Shown here: one piece after another, positions 23,326-36,837 of the stretch
Numbering within the stretch: position 1 is the first letter of the stretch
How the letters are laid out: each line of letters opens with the position of its first letter
NCBI RefSeq assembly: GCF_020921035.1
Contig: NC_063150.1
Span: 7,254,001-7,318,000 of the forward strand
DNA length: 64,000 bases
Direction of reading: 5' to 3'
From: Rhodamnia argentea
Taxonomy: Eukaryota; Streptophyta; Magnoliopsida; Myrtales; Myrtaceae
Translations under genes and position numbers: made by a program
The notes under the pieces: model-generated
Told to the model about the DNA's origin: nothing
The model's database searches: none
The model's input: only the letters and a program-made list of their open reading frames with translations

Positions 23326-25064
23326 AACACGTATAATGTTCTCGTCAGCGCCATGAAAGTATTTAAATTAGGGATATATTTTAATAATATTTTACACGTG
23401 TTTTTTTCGAACCAGTTTCATCTGAGCATTTTCACAAACAGGTGATGTTTGTTTCTTAACGCAACTCACAGATGCATTAACGAAATGCTAATCTCAACCC
23501 AAACAAACGAGACAACATCTTCAGGAGTCTAAAACTACTAACTGATCTTTAATCATGGTTCGACTTTCATTCAAGCCTAAACATCAACTCATGAACTCGG
23601 GACTAAAAGAACAGAACACACTTGGAGTGGGTCTCAGCAATGACAGGATCATAGGGGGATAGCGCTTCACGATCAATGGAAGATCTCTGTCATATGGTGC
23701 CCATCCATATACACTCGGAACAAACCAAAAATCAGAGTGAAATCCATACAAGCTTGGTTCAGGCAATTTATCGAATAGGTGGAGTGATTCTCAGCTGAAG
23801 GACACGTGTGAGATTTCAAGGGCGACTCGTTTCAGATCATTTCAGTCAGCAAAGATCCCGCTCAGATCATCAAAACAGCAACTGTCAGTCTTCGCCAGTC
23901 CGCAAGAGGATTCCAGACGGCGATTGGTGGAAGGATGACGACGAGGTGAGTGAAGCTTTTTATAGAAACTTCTCCAACTCTCTCCCAATAAAATAATAAA
24001 ATTAGACTTAGGATAATTTTCATAATAAAATGATTAATCTAGTATAGATTAGCCTCTATCACCCAACAAAATAAATAGATTTTGGCTGACCCTAATCTAG
24101 TTCAGTTCTCAGGATCATTCTCCAAAATCAAGCTTGGTCATGTCCCAAGGCTTACAACAATTCGGTGTATACTTTTTGTCCGACTTAGAATTGGGTCAAG
24201 CTTACGGGGGATTTATCTCCCGAGGCTTAAGAATAAAGTCATGTAGTATTTTTTGCTCCATATGTATCATATCTAACCCCTCAAGAACATTGTTTGAACA
24301 CATAGCGACATCAATGCCTCCAGGTTCATAATCGGTAATAGAGATTGTATGATTACTTAGTTAAACGACTTTCCAAGTTGGTGGTACTAAAAGGGCGCCG
24401 TGTAATCAAGTCCCCGAAATTATAATCTCCGGTTCTGTAGAAAATGAGATAAAACTCCTATGACTCGTTTTCCTTTTAACCAACTTCAAATTGATTAGTG
24501 GTGACTCCTAAAATTCCTTGTGCTGAAAAAAAAAATTATAATGATATTCAAAATCGCGCATGGTATGGGCTTACAGAAGCCCGCGCCTAATTGATGGATC
24601 ATTGGCCCGCCTTTGAGCAATACATCTAAACCCCTCTCCCCGATAACCGAAATTTTTGGGAAGATCGTGAAACGAGGCACGTGAATGTCTTTTGTGAAAG
24701 GACCTTTTAATACATCTATTCATTGTTAGATTGACCCTTTCTCCCAAAATTTAAATTGGTAGGAAACGGGGTCAATAATTTACGAGTGGTATATAACTTA
24801 ACACTCTTCCTCGTGTGTAAGGATTAGGTTTTGAACTCTAATCCTGTGTCGTAATATCATATTAGGTTAATCGTTTTTCCCAAAATATGAGTCCGGTAAG
24901 AGAGTTCCTTTGTCGGTCATATTTGTTGTAATTTCATGTACGAGGAAAACCTAATGGGAAGAGGTTTCTACTTTACCTTTAGCAAGACACCTTCTTGAAG
25001 CCGGAACCGTCCGATCTTTAGCATTCTAGCCCGGGAATTCCTCAAATCACGAGTCTGATATTTA
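23326..25064. other. Stretch without a recognised gene; one exon-like open frame
   Basis: Mostly AT-rich. On the minus strand 23584-23766 there is a 60-codon open frame with a protein-like composition rich in aromatic and proline residues (SDFWFVPSVYGWAPYDRD). The frame stays open a few codons upstream of its Met. I do not recognise the family and see no partner exons. It may be a gene fragment. Confidence 0.4.
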
Positions 25065-25284
25065 GATTTAACATATACATAAGATTTTTGCCGAACTTTT
25101 ATGAATTTTCCTTTGCAGAAAAATGTTAAGTCCAACCAAGTATAACATGCCATTTCCACCGGAGAATCGTGTGCGGATACATCATTTATGACTCAAAATC
25201 TCGGCGCAACTCATCCCAACGACTCCCTCTGTTCGATTTATACGCGCATCGAACCACTATAAAAGTGAAGACCAGCGAAAAGAT

Positions 25285-25702
25285 CTAATCTTCTTTGAAG
25301 GAGTAATTCTCGATCCGAAGCCGACAGTCCTCGAGTTGAATCTTATACCCGAAGCTCTAATAACACGAGCTATCAATTATTATCTCGCATTCTTCTACGC
25401 AGTGCCTGCAGTCGATCCGTGTAAGGGCATTGTTGCATGCCGCATGGCCATAACAAAGCCCTGGAAACCCCGGATTCGTGGAATAGTAGTTGTAACCAAT
25501 CTGATTGGGCACGTTGTTTTCTATGTCCCTTATGAGACCATCCCGACAGTCGTCGAAATAATCGAGGGGGCCCAAAGATTTTGCCGCGGCAGATCTTGTA
25601 CACGATGCCTGTGTTCGGGTCTCCTCTCACTGAGTTACAAACACACGGAAGCCCGACCGCTGCGACGAGTGCGAATCTCAGGAAAACAAACGTATGGCTC
25701 AT
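25285..25702 (-). pseudogene. Gnk2/ginkbilobin-like (DUF26) secreted protein, broken copy 1
   Basis: The start at 25702 opens a signal-peptide-like N-terminus (MSHTFVFLRFALVAAVGLPC) followed by GDPNTGIVYKICRGKIFG. A 1-bp frame change in the GGGCCCCC run near 25567 is needed to continue into the Gnk2 core (DDCRDG, GYNYY, CYGHAAC, DCRHCVEEC), which carries the C-x8-C-x2-C spacing of the family. The core then meets an in-frame TAG, after which the normal C-terminus (KIQLEDCRLRIE) is readable to 25285. One frameshift and one premature stop make a functional product unlikely. The family is secreted; ginkbilobin is an antifungal mannose-binding protein. First of three tandem relatives. Confidence 0.75.
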
Positions 25703-25767
25703 CTTTCTAGTAGTTCCCGTCGCGAAACCAAGTGTGGCGACATGAATGTTAAGCTGACGCTTCAGGG

Positions 25768-25773
25768 TTTATA
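25768..25773 (-). promoter_or_regulatory. TATA box of Gnk2-like copy 1
   Basis: TATAAA on the minus strand in the context gcatataaaccctgaag, about 66 bp upstream of the start codon; the same block precedes copy 2. Confidence 0.5.
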
Positions 25774-26689
25774 TGCTTCTTTGCGCTTGTGATTTGAGAT
25801 CAGGCTTTGTTCCACCAGCACGCGTAGCGATTCTCTCTCGGTTAACTCCTCGTAATTACCACAGCAGAGTAAGAAGTTAAAATGTGACGGCAACTGCAAG
25901 ATTCTTGCTTTGGATGAATGGTCTTGCTGTTATAAAGTATTTTGTCGTGAACAGATGTCTGATTACAACATATAAAGTCAACTTGAATGAGAAACATTAT
26001 TGATTCGATTCATGCTGAAAAATGGGTAGGGAGGAAAACGATGCCAAAGTTTTAGTGACACCTATGTTGTCGGTACAAGTCGCATAAGTGGCCGGGAGCT
26101 TGTCGGTATAAGTTTCTTTGCTGATAGATAAACAGGAAATAATTGCGCGATTGTCCATAATCGACAATCTACTGTGAAAATTACAGCCGATTTGGAGCAC
26201 AAAATAATAAATAAAAATAAATATCAATTGTGGTGGGATCCACTTATTCAAAAATTTGTGACTTACAACGTCCTGTTGTTCTCACGGTAGTTCAAAAACT
26301 ATTATGCTAGCATATTTAGCTAGAAAAATCATCAAATTTGCCTTCTTGAGATCATCGTTGTGGTTGGCCTACTCCCGACTGGTTTGGGAACTCTCTCTGA
26401 TCACGTGTTCGAATCCCTTAGTATCTCCTTGATCTCAGAACGTCTTGGCTCATTTGTATAGGTTTGTCTTTTGTGACAAGACCTTTCGCAACACTTACTT
26501 TTTAGGATCCATACCGAGGCCTTTTGTGCCTCGGTAAAATGGCTGATTTTACGAAAAAAATATAAGAAAATGTTTATAGTTAGAGTTAACTGTTTTCCTC
26601 AATCAAAACTTAAATTGTTAGGAAACGTCTTACGAATACGCATATTATTTACCACTCTTCCTTGTTCGTAAGTTGGTCTTTCGTAATTA

Positions 26690-27258
26690 TGTCAATTTAG
26701 TCATAAACTTTTTCTCTAATGCAGTCGTAAAATTTTTACAATTTTGTCAATTCATTCCATCCGTCCAATTTTAGTTGGCCAATACCGACATGGACACCGG
26801 CCGGCGCCGACTGTTCGATGTTATAATATTTTATTGTATTTTTAAAATTTTCTTTTCTTTTTTCCTTTTTTCTTTTCTTTTTCTTTTCTTCCTTTTTTTC
26901 TTCCGTCTTCTTCCTCTGGCCAATCATCTCTCCACCGGGGGCCGGCCAGGTGGCGAGGTTGGCTAAGCCTCCCTTGGCCTCACGATCTACCTTGCCGGAT
27001 CCACCTCAAGCCGATCTCCGCTTGTGAGCGGCTAGACGAAGAAGAGGGAAGGAAAAAAAGGAAGAAAGAAAAAGAAAATAAAAAGGAAAAAATTTCAAAA
27101 ACATATTAAAATATCATATCGTCGGATGGTCGGTCAAAATTGGCCGGATAGGCTGAATTGGCACAATTGCGAAAGATTTAGGATTGAATCGACAAAAGAA
27201 GTGTACGACTGAATTGGCACAATTGTAATAGGTTTATAATTTTTTTGGTAATTCTCCC
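26690..27258. repeat. Long-TIR element family, copy (f)
   Basis: The left arm has tgtcaatttagtcataaact and ccaattttagttggccaata. It continues into a polypyrimidine tract (26850-26915), a short GC-rich core (26920-27040), a polypurine tract (27043-27090) and a right arm ending aataggtttataatttt, then ggtaattctccct. The two open frames here lie in the purine and pyrimidine tracts and are not genes. Confidence 0.65.
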
Positions 27259-27628
27259 TATTTTCTTGTGAGCAAATTATGGCCCAATACTTTGACAAAA
27301 ATAATAATTATGGCTCAATATCACGGTCAATGAGTTTGAGAGGGAGCGCTAGGATTTGAACGCTTAACCCATGGTCCCAAAAATTTAGGCTATCAATAAA
27401 CTCGCATGAACTATAACACCCATAAATTCTGACAATAACACTTCATAAAACTACGTACATAATTCGATCAAGTATTCCATGCCGTGGCCTTATTTTCATC
27501 GGAGAATCGTGTACAGCTACGTTTATCGATGGCTAGAGGTCTCGGCACATCTCACGCGAACAACTCCCTCTGTTCAACTCATAACGCACATCGGATCACC
27601 ATCAGATTTCTTAGCGCAGTGGAAAGTT

Positions 27629-28045
27629 CTAATCGTCCTTGAAGTAGTATTTCTCGATCCGAAGCCGACAATCCTCGAGTTGAACCTGATACCCCGAGGC
27701 TCCCGCGACACGATTTTGCCGAGAATCTCCTCGCATGCTTCTAAGCAGTAAATGCATCCGGGCCACGAAAAGTTCAGCTTTGCATGCAGCACGACCATAA
27801 CGAAGCCCTGGAAACCTCGGATTTGTGTTACAGAAGTCGAAACCCTTCTTGGCTGTGTTTTCTGCTAAATCCCGTAGAAGACCAGCGCGATGATGATTGA
27901 ATGAACTGGACAGGCCGAACTTGTCCCCACTGCTGACTCTGCCAACGATGTCTATGTTTGGTTGTCCGCTCACGGAGTCATAAGCACACGAAAGTCCAGC
28001 CTCCGTAACAGGCGTAAATCTCAGGAAAACAACGATGTTACTCAT
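27629..28045 (-). pseudogene. Gnk2/ginkbilobin-like protein, copy 2 with compensating frameshifts
   Basis: A continuous frame (from MSNIVVFLRF, or two codons upstream at 28051) runs through a signal-peptide-like start, GQPNIDIVGR, a Gnk2 core with GFDFCNTNP and YGRAACK, and the family C-terminus QVQLEDCRLRIEKYYF. Between residues about 105 and 127 the frame is shifted relative to copies 1 and 3: one extra base before the TGCTTAGAA word, and two more before the QVQL block. The net change is one codon, so the frame stays open. The C-x2-C cysteines (YCLEACEE in another frame) are lost from the product. It could be translated but would lack conserved disulfide cysteines, so I call it a pseudogene. 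Confidence 0.65.
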
Positions 28046-28117
28046 CTTCAATGAGTTTCTGTCTGGAAACCAAGTGTGATTGCATGTATGTTAGCTAATG
28101 CTTTAGGGTTTATAGGG

Positions 28118-28123
28118 TTTATA
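28118..28123 (-). promoter_or_regulatory. TATA box of Gnk2-like copy 2
   Basis: TATAAA on the minus strand (gcatataaaccc) about 70 bp upstream of the start, with a second TATAAA nine bases away at 28109-28114. Confidence 0.45.
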
Positions 28124-28589
28124 TGCTGGTTTGCGCTCCTTATTCGAAATACGACTCTCTTCCACCGTTCGGCTTTGGTGCAAAATAATCGATTCTCTTT
28201 CAGTAGGTTCCTTGCGATTACCACACTAAGAAGTTATACGTCACCGCGACTGTGATATTCTCCCTATAGATGAATGGCATTACTGTATTATTCAGAAATA
28301 TGCTGCTGAGCTTCACCAAAACGCAAGAGCCTTACAGTTTTCCGGAGTCGGCCATATTTGGAAATGAGAAACAACTGATGTGTTGGGTGATGCAAAAAGA
28401 GGTTTTTAGACGGAACCATCGACAAAAACGCCGTGATGTTACTCGCCCTTGTCTGTGTTCTTCCTTTGTTGCATCATCAGTGACATGAAATGCAGAACAA
28501 CATATGGAAATTTTGGTTATCTTGGAAGGCCACGGGAACGAATGATGAGCTGAGTGAAATTGTCTCTTGTCGACATCAGCAGCTCCACA

Positions 28590-28725
28590 TCAGCACCGAT
28601 CGGCCCGATGGACTAAATTAGCACAATTACAAAAGGTTTAAGACTCAATTGACAAAAAAAGAAAATTTATGACTGAATTAACACAATTGTAATAGGTTTA
28701 TGACTTTTTTGATAATTCTCTCCTT
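28590..28725. repeat. Fragment of the long-TIR family (g)
   Basis: Right arm only: ttagcacaattacaaaaggt, then acacaattgtaataggttta and a degenerate terminus ttttgataattctctcc. Confidence 0.55.
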
Positions 28726-28958
28726 CTCTACTCATTCTGCTCTTGCCTTCGTGCTTTAGTGAGAAAAATCAACGAGGAAGGAAAGCGCTCTCTACAGTTG
28801 GGTTTCAACCTGTCTACAAACGGTTTATAGAAGGATTCCTTAGACCGCGAAATTTCTTAAGGAACAAAGAAGCGGACTCTTAGAAAGGCGGCCTCCCTCA
28901 GCAAAGATGACCTAATTTCTGTTCTTTCTTATTGATTTTGGGTTTAATTTTTTTTTTT

Positions 28959-29475
28959 GGTTAATACCATGAAAAATTCTAAACCGGTACACTTGTGACA
29001 AATTTACTATACACTATTTTTTTTACCACAAAAACCCAAAACTGGTACACATGTGACAAATTTACCCCAAATTATTGTTTTGACCACCAAAAATCTTAAA
29101 TTGGTATATCTGTGACAAATTTACCATAAACTAATTCTTTTGACCATGAAATACCCTAAACTGGTACACCTATGACAAATTTACCCCCAATTAAATTGAT
29201 TTAATATCACGAAAAATCTCAAATTGATAAATTTGTGACAAACAGAGGGTCAAAACTCCATACTGATATATCTGTCAACCGTCACGTGTCACCAAATCAA
29301 CAATTTGACAGTTAAATTTAACAAAAATTAACAGAGGATAAATTTGTCACATATGTACCGGTTTAGGGTAAATTTGTCATAGGTGTACCAGTTTGGGATT
29401 TTATATGGTCAAAAAAATAATTTGGGGTAAATTTGTCACAAGTATACCGGTTTGGGGTTTTCCGTGGTATCAACC
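28959..29475. mobile_element. Fold-back element built of about 59-bp repeats
   Basis: The left end ggttaataccatgaaaaatt is matched by ggttgataccacggaaaacc, the reverse complement of the right end. The left arm is a direct array of units of the type aaactggtacacttgtgaca, with the gtgacaaattta word starting at 28994, 29053, 29112, 29172 (atgac) and 29235, a period of about 59-63 bp. The right arm (29340-29475) holds the same units inverted. No coding capacity, and no target duplication resolved. Confidence 0.7.
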
Positions 29476-30085
29476 TTTTTTTTTTTCAAGGCCCGGAATG
29501 CTAAAAGATTGGGAGAAGCAAGCTGAATCTCTAATCAACCGAGAAACATTAAAAAAAAAAAAAATCTCAGCGTTGCGAGAGGAGATTTGAGGTTCCATAA
29601 GTAACTCAGTGAATACTTTCTAAGCTAAGAATGGTTTGGAAAAAGAAAATGAAATATGAACAACCACGTTGATCGTGATAGATCGACTTTCATGCTAGTT
29701 CTTGCTCAAGCACGAAAGTTTCAAGAATGGGATCTATTTCGGGACATAGAATGTATTACAGACGTGTGATCATCACGCTCCAAGCGGATTCTTCTATTCT
29801 ACCTCTTCGAAAGAAATTGTTTTTGTAATTCTCCAGATTATTCCGCCAGTTGGCTGAAAATCCAAGTTTCTTTCGCATTGCGCAGAACACAAAAGAAAAT
29901 CGTACGAGTCAAAGTGGAAAGTTTTGAAAGCCCTCGAAAGGGCCAAATCTTTCAATCAATCCCAGCAAGAAAAAGGCCCCCAATGACGGCTTTCCCGCAG
30001 CTTAAGGAGTTGCTTGCTGGGTCACTTAATCATTCTCCGTAAGTTGTTAGGTATAACGTTCATGAATTGTGACGGTATCACTCAT
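29476..30085. other. Gene-free stretch upstream of the third Gnk2 unit
   Basis: AT-rich; no gene, RNA or repeat recognised. Confidence 0.4.
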
Positions 30086-30311
30086 AAAACTATATACATA
30101 AGATTAGGCCGAACTTTCATGGATTTTTCTTAATTAAAAAATGTTAAATCCCATCAAGTATTCCATGCCATGGTCGTATTTTTCGTCGTAGAATCGTGTA
30201 CAGATACATTATTTACGACTAAAGATCTCAGCACATCTCATGCCAACAACTCCCTCCGTTCAATTCGTACGCACATCGAACCCCTATAAAAGTGAAGACC
30301 AATGAGGAGTT

Positions 30312-30700
30312 CTAATCTCCTTTGAAGGGGTATTTCTCGATCCGAAGCCGACAGTCCTCGAGTTGAACCTGATACCCAACGCTTTAATCACACAGTTTGT
30401 GAAGTATCAACTCACATACCTCTAAGCAGTGGCGGCAATCGGACTGTGTAAGGGCACCTTTGCATGCTGCATGGCCGTAACAAGGCTCTGGAAACCCCGT
30501 ACTCGGGGAATAGTAGTTGTAACCCTCTTTGGGCGTGTTCCCAGCCCGACAATCATCGGAAAAATCGAAAGGGTGAAAGGTTTTCCCATTGCAGACCTCG
30601 TATACGATGTGTTTGCATCTCCTCTCATGAAGTCGCAAACACACGGAAGCCCCACTGCTGCGACGGGTGCAAATCTCTGGAAAACAAACGTACGGCTCAT
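30312..30700 (-). pseudogene. Gnk2/ginkbilobin-like protein, broken copy 3
   Basis: The start MSRTFVFQRFAPVAAVGLPC is nearly the same as in copy 1. A 4-bp deletion relative to copy 1 just after GDANT breaks the frame. The Gnk2 core then reads in the second frame (VYEVCNGKTF, DDCRAG, GYNYY, CYGHAACK, SDCRHCLEVCELIL) and stops at TAA, at the same codon where copy 1 has TAG. The C-terminus VQLEDCRLRIEKYPF follows in frame to 30312. The expected TATA box is degenerate here (CATAAA on the minus strand near 30766-30771). Confidence 0.75.
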
Positions 30701-30985
30701 CTTCTATTAGTTTCTGCGGTGAAACCAAGTGTGATGTTTTTGAATGTTAAGCTAACGCTTCGGGGTTTATGTACCTGCTTTGCGCTCGTCATTTGAGATG
30801 AGGCTTTGTTCCACCATTCGGCTTTGGTGCGCGATTAGTGATTCTCTCTTGGTATTCCTTGCAAGCTCTTTTGCACAACGAACGAATCTCTATTGGCAAA
30901 CTCCTCGCGATTAGCAAATTAAGAAGTTAAATGCGAAGGCAACAGCAATCTCATTACTTTACATGACTGGTGTTGTTGGTTTAAA

Positions 30986-33804
<2,819 letters not shown>

Positions 33805-33944
33805 AAACTTATAAAGTTCTTCGCAAAAGTGCGATTGAGTCGTAAAATTTTTCAAAAAAATGCAATCAAGTCTTAAAATTTGTCAAATTAATGTAATCAA
33901 GTCTTTCTATTAATTCCGTTTATTTTAGCTAACCAAAAAGGTGA
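33805..33944. repeat. Possible fragment of the long-TIR family (h)
   Basis: Left-arm-like words gcgattgagtcgtaaaattt, tgcaatcaagtcttaaaa and ttccgtttattttagctaac. Cut off by the adjacent microsatellite. Confidence 0.4.
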
Positions 33945-33967
33945 ACACACACACACACACACACACA

Positions 33968-34035
<68 letters not shown>
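33945..34035. repeat. Compound (AC)n(TC)n(TA)n microsatellite
   Basis: About 26 bp of AC, then about 33 bp of TC, then about 32 bp of TA, without interruption. Confidence 0.95.
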
Positions 34036-34039
<4 letters not shown>

Positions 34040-36249
34040 ATATTCTCTCTCCTACGTGGGGTTAGCGTTAATCAAAAAACTAAAACGACTCGTTTTGGTC
34101 CAAATTAGTAATTTTTTGTTCACGTCAAATTGCCGCCTCCCCACCATCGGCAGAAAGGGCAAGCGGTGGTCGCTGGGGCTTCGGCTCGACCGTCACGGTG
34201 GTTTGACCAAAGACATTGTCATCCTTCCACTACCTCTCGAAACACTCATTTTAATGCCTTAACCAATCTTAATCATTTGATCAACGCGACAACACATATC
34301 CACAAATAATCATTTTCTTAAATTCGGATATAATCTGTCAAATTCAAACATAAAACATAGTCTGATGTGCTTCGAATCTTGCGATTCTTCATATTTGCTT
34401 ATGTTTTTCTTTTTCCCCCTAAATTTCGTCAAATGAACGTCGGCCCCTAGGAGAAAGATTCCTCACTAAGGACCAAGCTCAGCAATTTGGTCGAGTGCTT
34501 GCCCCTTTTTCTCTCTTCAAAGTCATTTTTATAGTCATGAGTTTCTGGTATCTCTCTTTCGCGTTTTAAGACTCGTTTCCCGAGTTTTGGACATGTCCCC
34601 CCATGTTATGGGTGTGGTTCTCACTAGCTTGCTGCCTATTTCTGGTAACAAGTTTGGTAACCATGTCAACTGCTTCTCCGCGTATGCCAATCTGCTTCAG
34701 CGACGTGTCTGGCCACGCTTTTTCACCACTTCCTTGGACAAAGAAATTAACCGTTTTCACACTTTTCGCGGACTTTGATAGATATGACGTCATGTCAACC
34801 GCTTTTATTACGTGTAAACCGGTCACTCCTATTATGTGCATGCTAGCTATCTCAACCACGTTTCCGGCCATGATCCCTAAGTCTTGCAATTCGAGGGTCC
34901 TGGCCGAAGTGCCTTTGCTTCTCTCTTTCATGTCGGCATCGTCTGGACAGGCCAATATCAATCTTGCACATGTCAAATCTATTGCTAGCCAAACCTATGC
35001 CAAGCACAATCTGGTGGGCATTGTCTCCATAAAACCCTAACTGTAAAGTTGATATCTTGCTTAATATGGTTGATGTGTTAGGAAGCCAATGTCCACCTCA
35101 AAACGACCAACATCTACTTTGGCAATTTTTAGGTGCCAATAGTAGCTGACACAGACTAAGACCATATGTTGGATAGTTCTCTCTCTAAACCCCAAACCCC
35201 CCTCCCAATCTCCTTCTCTTCCTCTCTCCAAATCTGAGGTTGTGGATCTCAAATCCGAGGCCGGCAATTCGAAATCGACACGTCGATTTTCAATTTGATA
35301 CAATGCAAATTCAAACTCGAGATGAAAAGTTATGAATCTCTCCCTACCCAATCCCCCTTCATAGCAATGGGCATATATTTTAGCTTTGTTCCCTCCAGCA
35401 AGTGAGGAGGAACGTTTGAATAGAATGTGCAAGTTGGTGGTCACAACCAGCAGGGAATCGCAGCCACCGAAAGCCCTTGTCATTCCCCAATGATCTTTCC
35501 GCACAACCAAAAGAAAGAAAGAAAACTGATTCAAAGAAGGTGGGCTTTGAGAATCTCATGGATTGCTGGAAATCTAAGCATATATTGACCAACCCCTCCC
35601 ACAATATTCGATTGGATCTTTTGTTCTCTGTCACTACGATAATCCACGTTCCTCCTTCTTCCTTCCCCGGTGAGCCCTATGAACACGTTAAGTCTATATT
35701 TTCATGAGAGCGATTCTTGAAGCCATTCGCATGCGACTGAATAGATCTGAGCAGACGATTCAGGATTACCCTTTTGACGATTTGGATATGTGTGAAAGCT
35801 CGTTTCTCAGTCACTTGACCAACATAATCAACACTTGGCTACCAAAGTAGACATGAATGAATCAACCGTTCAAGTTGCCCTCTTTTTCTCCGGAGCTACA
35901 ACTTACTCGATCTGTTAGAACGAATTTAAAATGATGTCTGTGATCGTCTTACGTCGTTGTTCCTCCAATTACATTGAACTAGGAGATTTTGGTCAGGTGG
36001 CTCTGCACCTAACTCCATGCAATAAATAATAAACTAAGCCCTATAAACTCGTGAATGAATTAACAAGGAATGGATCTGCCCAAGTTGTTGAGCCCCATGC
36101 GGAGTCAAGTAGTCATTGTCCGAGAAAGCTACTTTTATCATGAGCTTGAGCATCTATGTAAGAAAAGGCCTACTTTTCGAAATTCCCTCCCAAAAGACAT
36201 AAGGTATCTCTCTACTAGTCTCTTACCAGTCCACCACATTAGCCGTCCC
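34036..36249. other. Gene-free stretch upstream of the third glutaredoxin
   Basis: A 136-codon minus-strand frame (34566-34976), a 145-codon plus-strand frame overlapping it, and a 157-codon minus-strand frame (35061-35534) are present. I recognise no domain, and the opposing frames argue against coding. No RNA gene seen. Confidence 0.4.
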
Positions 36250-36257
36250 TATATATA
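36250..36257 (+). promoter_or_regulatory. Probable TATA box of the third glutaredoxin
   Basis: TATATATA, about 266 bp upstream of the start codon at 36523, implying a leader of about 240 nt if it is used. Confidence 0.45.
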
Positions 36258-36522
36258 CATCGCGAACATGAAAGCTCAACTACAACCACACCACCTCGAG
36301 CCTATTCTAGATTTCTCCTCTCGGGTCCCCGGCGACCTCCCATCTGATCGAGTTCGGCCCCGGATTCGGTCTTGTGGTAATCGGGTTCTTGTCGGGAGCA
36401 CCGGGTCAAGAAAACCATAAAAAAAACGTCCTTTTTTTTCCGAACTCAGAAAGAGTTTTGAGTACCATTCCTAGTTTGGGAATCGCCCTAAATTGGTCTA
36501 GGGTTTTCGAGAGAGAAAGAGA

Positions 36523-36837
36523 ATGGACAAGGTGACGAGATACGCGTCGGAGCAAGGGGTGGTTATTTTCAGCAAGAGCTCGTGCTGCTTGTGCTACACG
36601 GTGACCATCCTGTTCCGGGACCTCGGAGTCCAGCCCCGGGTGTACGAGATTGACCACGACCCCGAGTGCCGGGAGATAGAGAAGGCCCTGGTCAGGCTGG
36701 GGTGCAGCGCGCCCGTGCCCGCGGTGTTCATAGGCGGCAAGCTCGTCGGGTCCACCAACGAGGTCATGTCCCTCCACCTCAGCGGCTCGCTTGTCCCCTT
36801 GATCAGGCCCTACCAAGCCCAGCCTTCAGCAATCTAA
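36523..36837 (+). CDS. CC-type (class III) glutaredoxin, CCLC active site
   Basis: Intronless, 104 residues. Features: active site CCLC in VIFSKSSCCLCYTV (residues 21-24); cis-proline motif APVPAVFIGG (about 63-72); GKLVGSTNEVMSLHLSGSLVPLI, the family-typical distal half. The CCLC site places it in the GRXC/ROXY subgroup, different from the CCMS pair at the left of the window. The C-terminus ends in QPSAI and lacks the ALWL-type tetrapeptide that related proteins use to bind TGA factors, so its TGA-linked role is doubtful. It may instead be a more classical redox enzyme or a diverged regulator. The coding region is strikingly GC-rich against AT-rich flanks. Confidence 0.95.
   Translation: MDKVTRYASEQGVVIFSKSSCCLCYTVTILFRDLGVQPRVYEIDHDPECREIEKALVRLGCSAPVPAVFIGGKLVGSTNEVMSLHLSGSLVPLIRPYQAQPSAI

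Noticed and set aside
34566..35534. 136-, 145- and 157-codon frames
   Set aside because: The first two oppose each other over the same bases. None shows a known family or splice partner, though they are the longest unexplained frames in this part.
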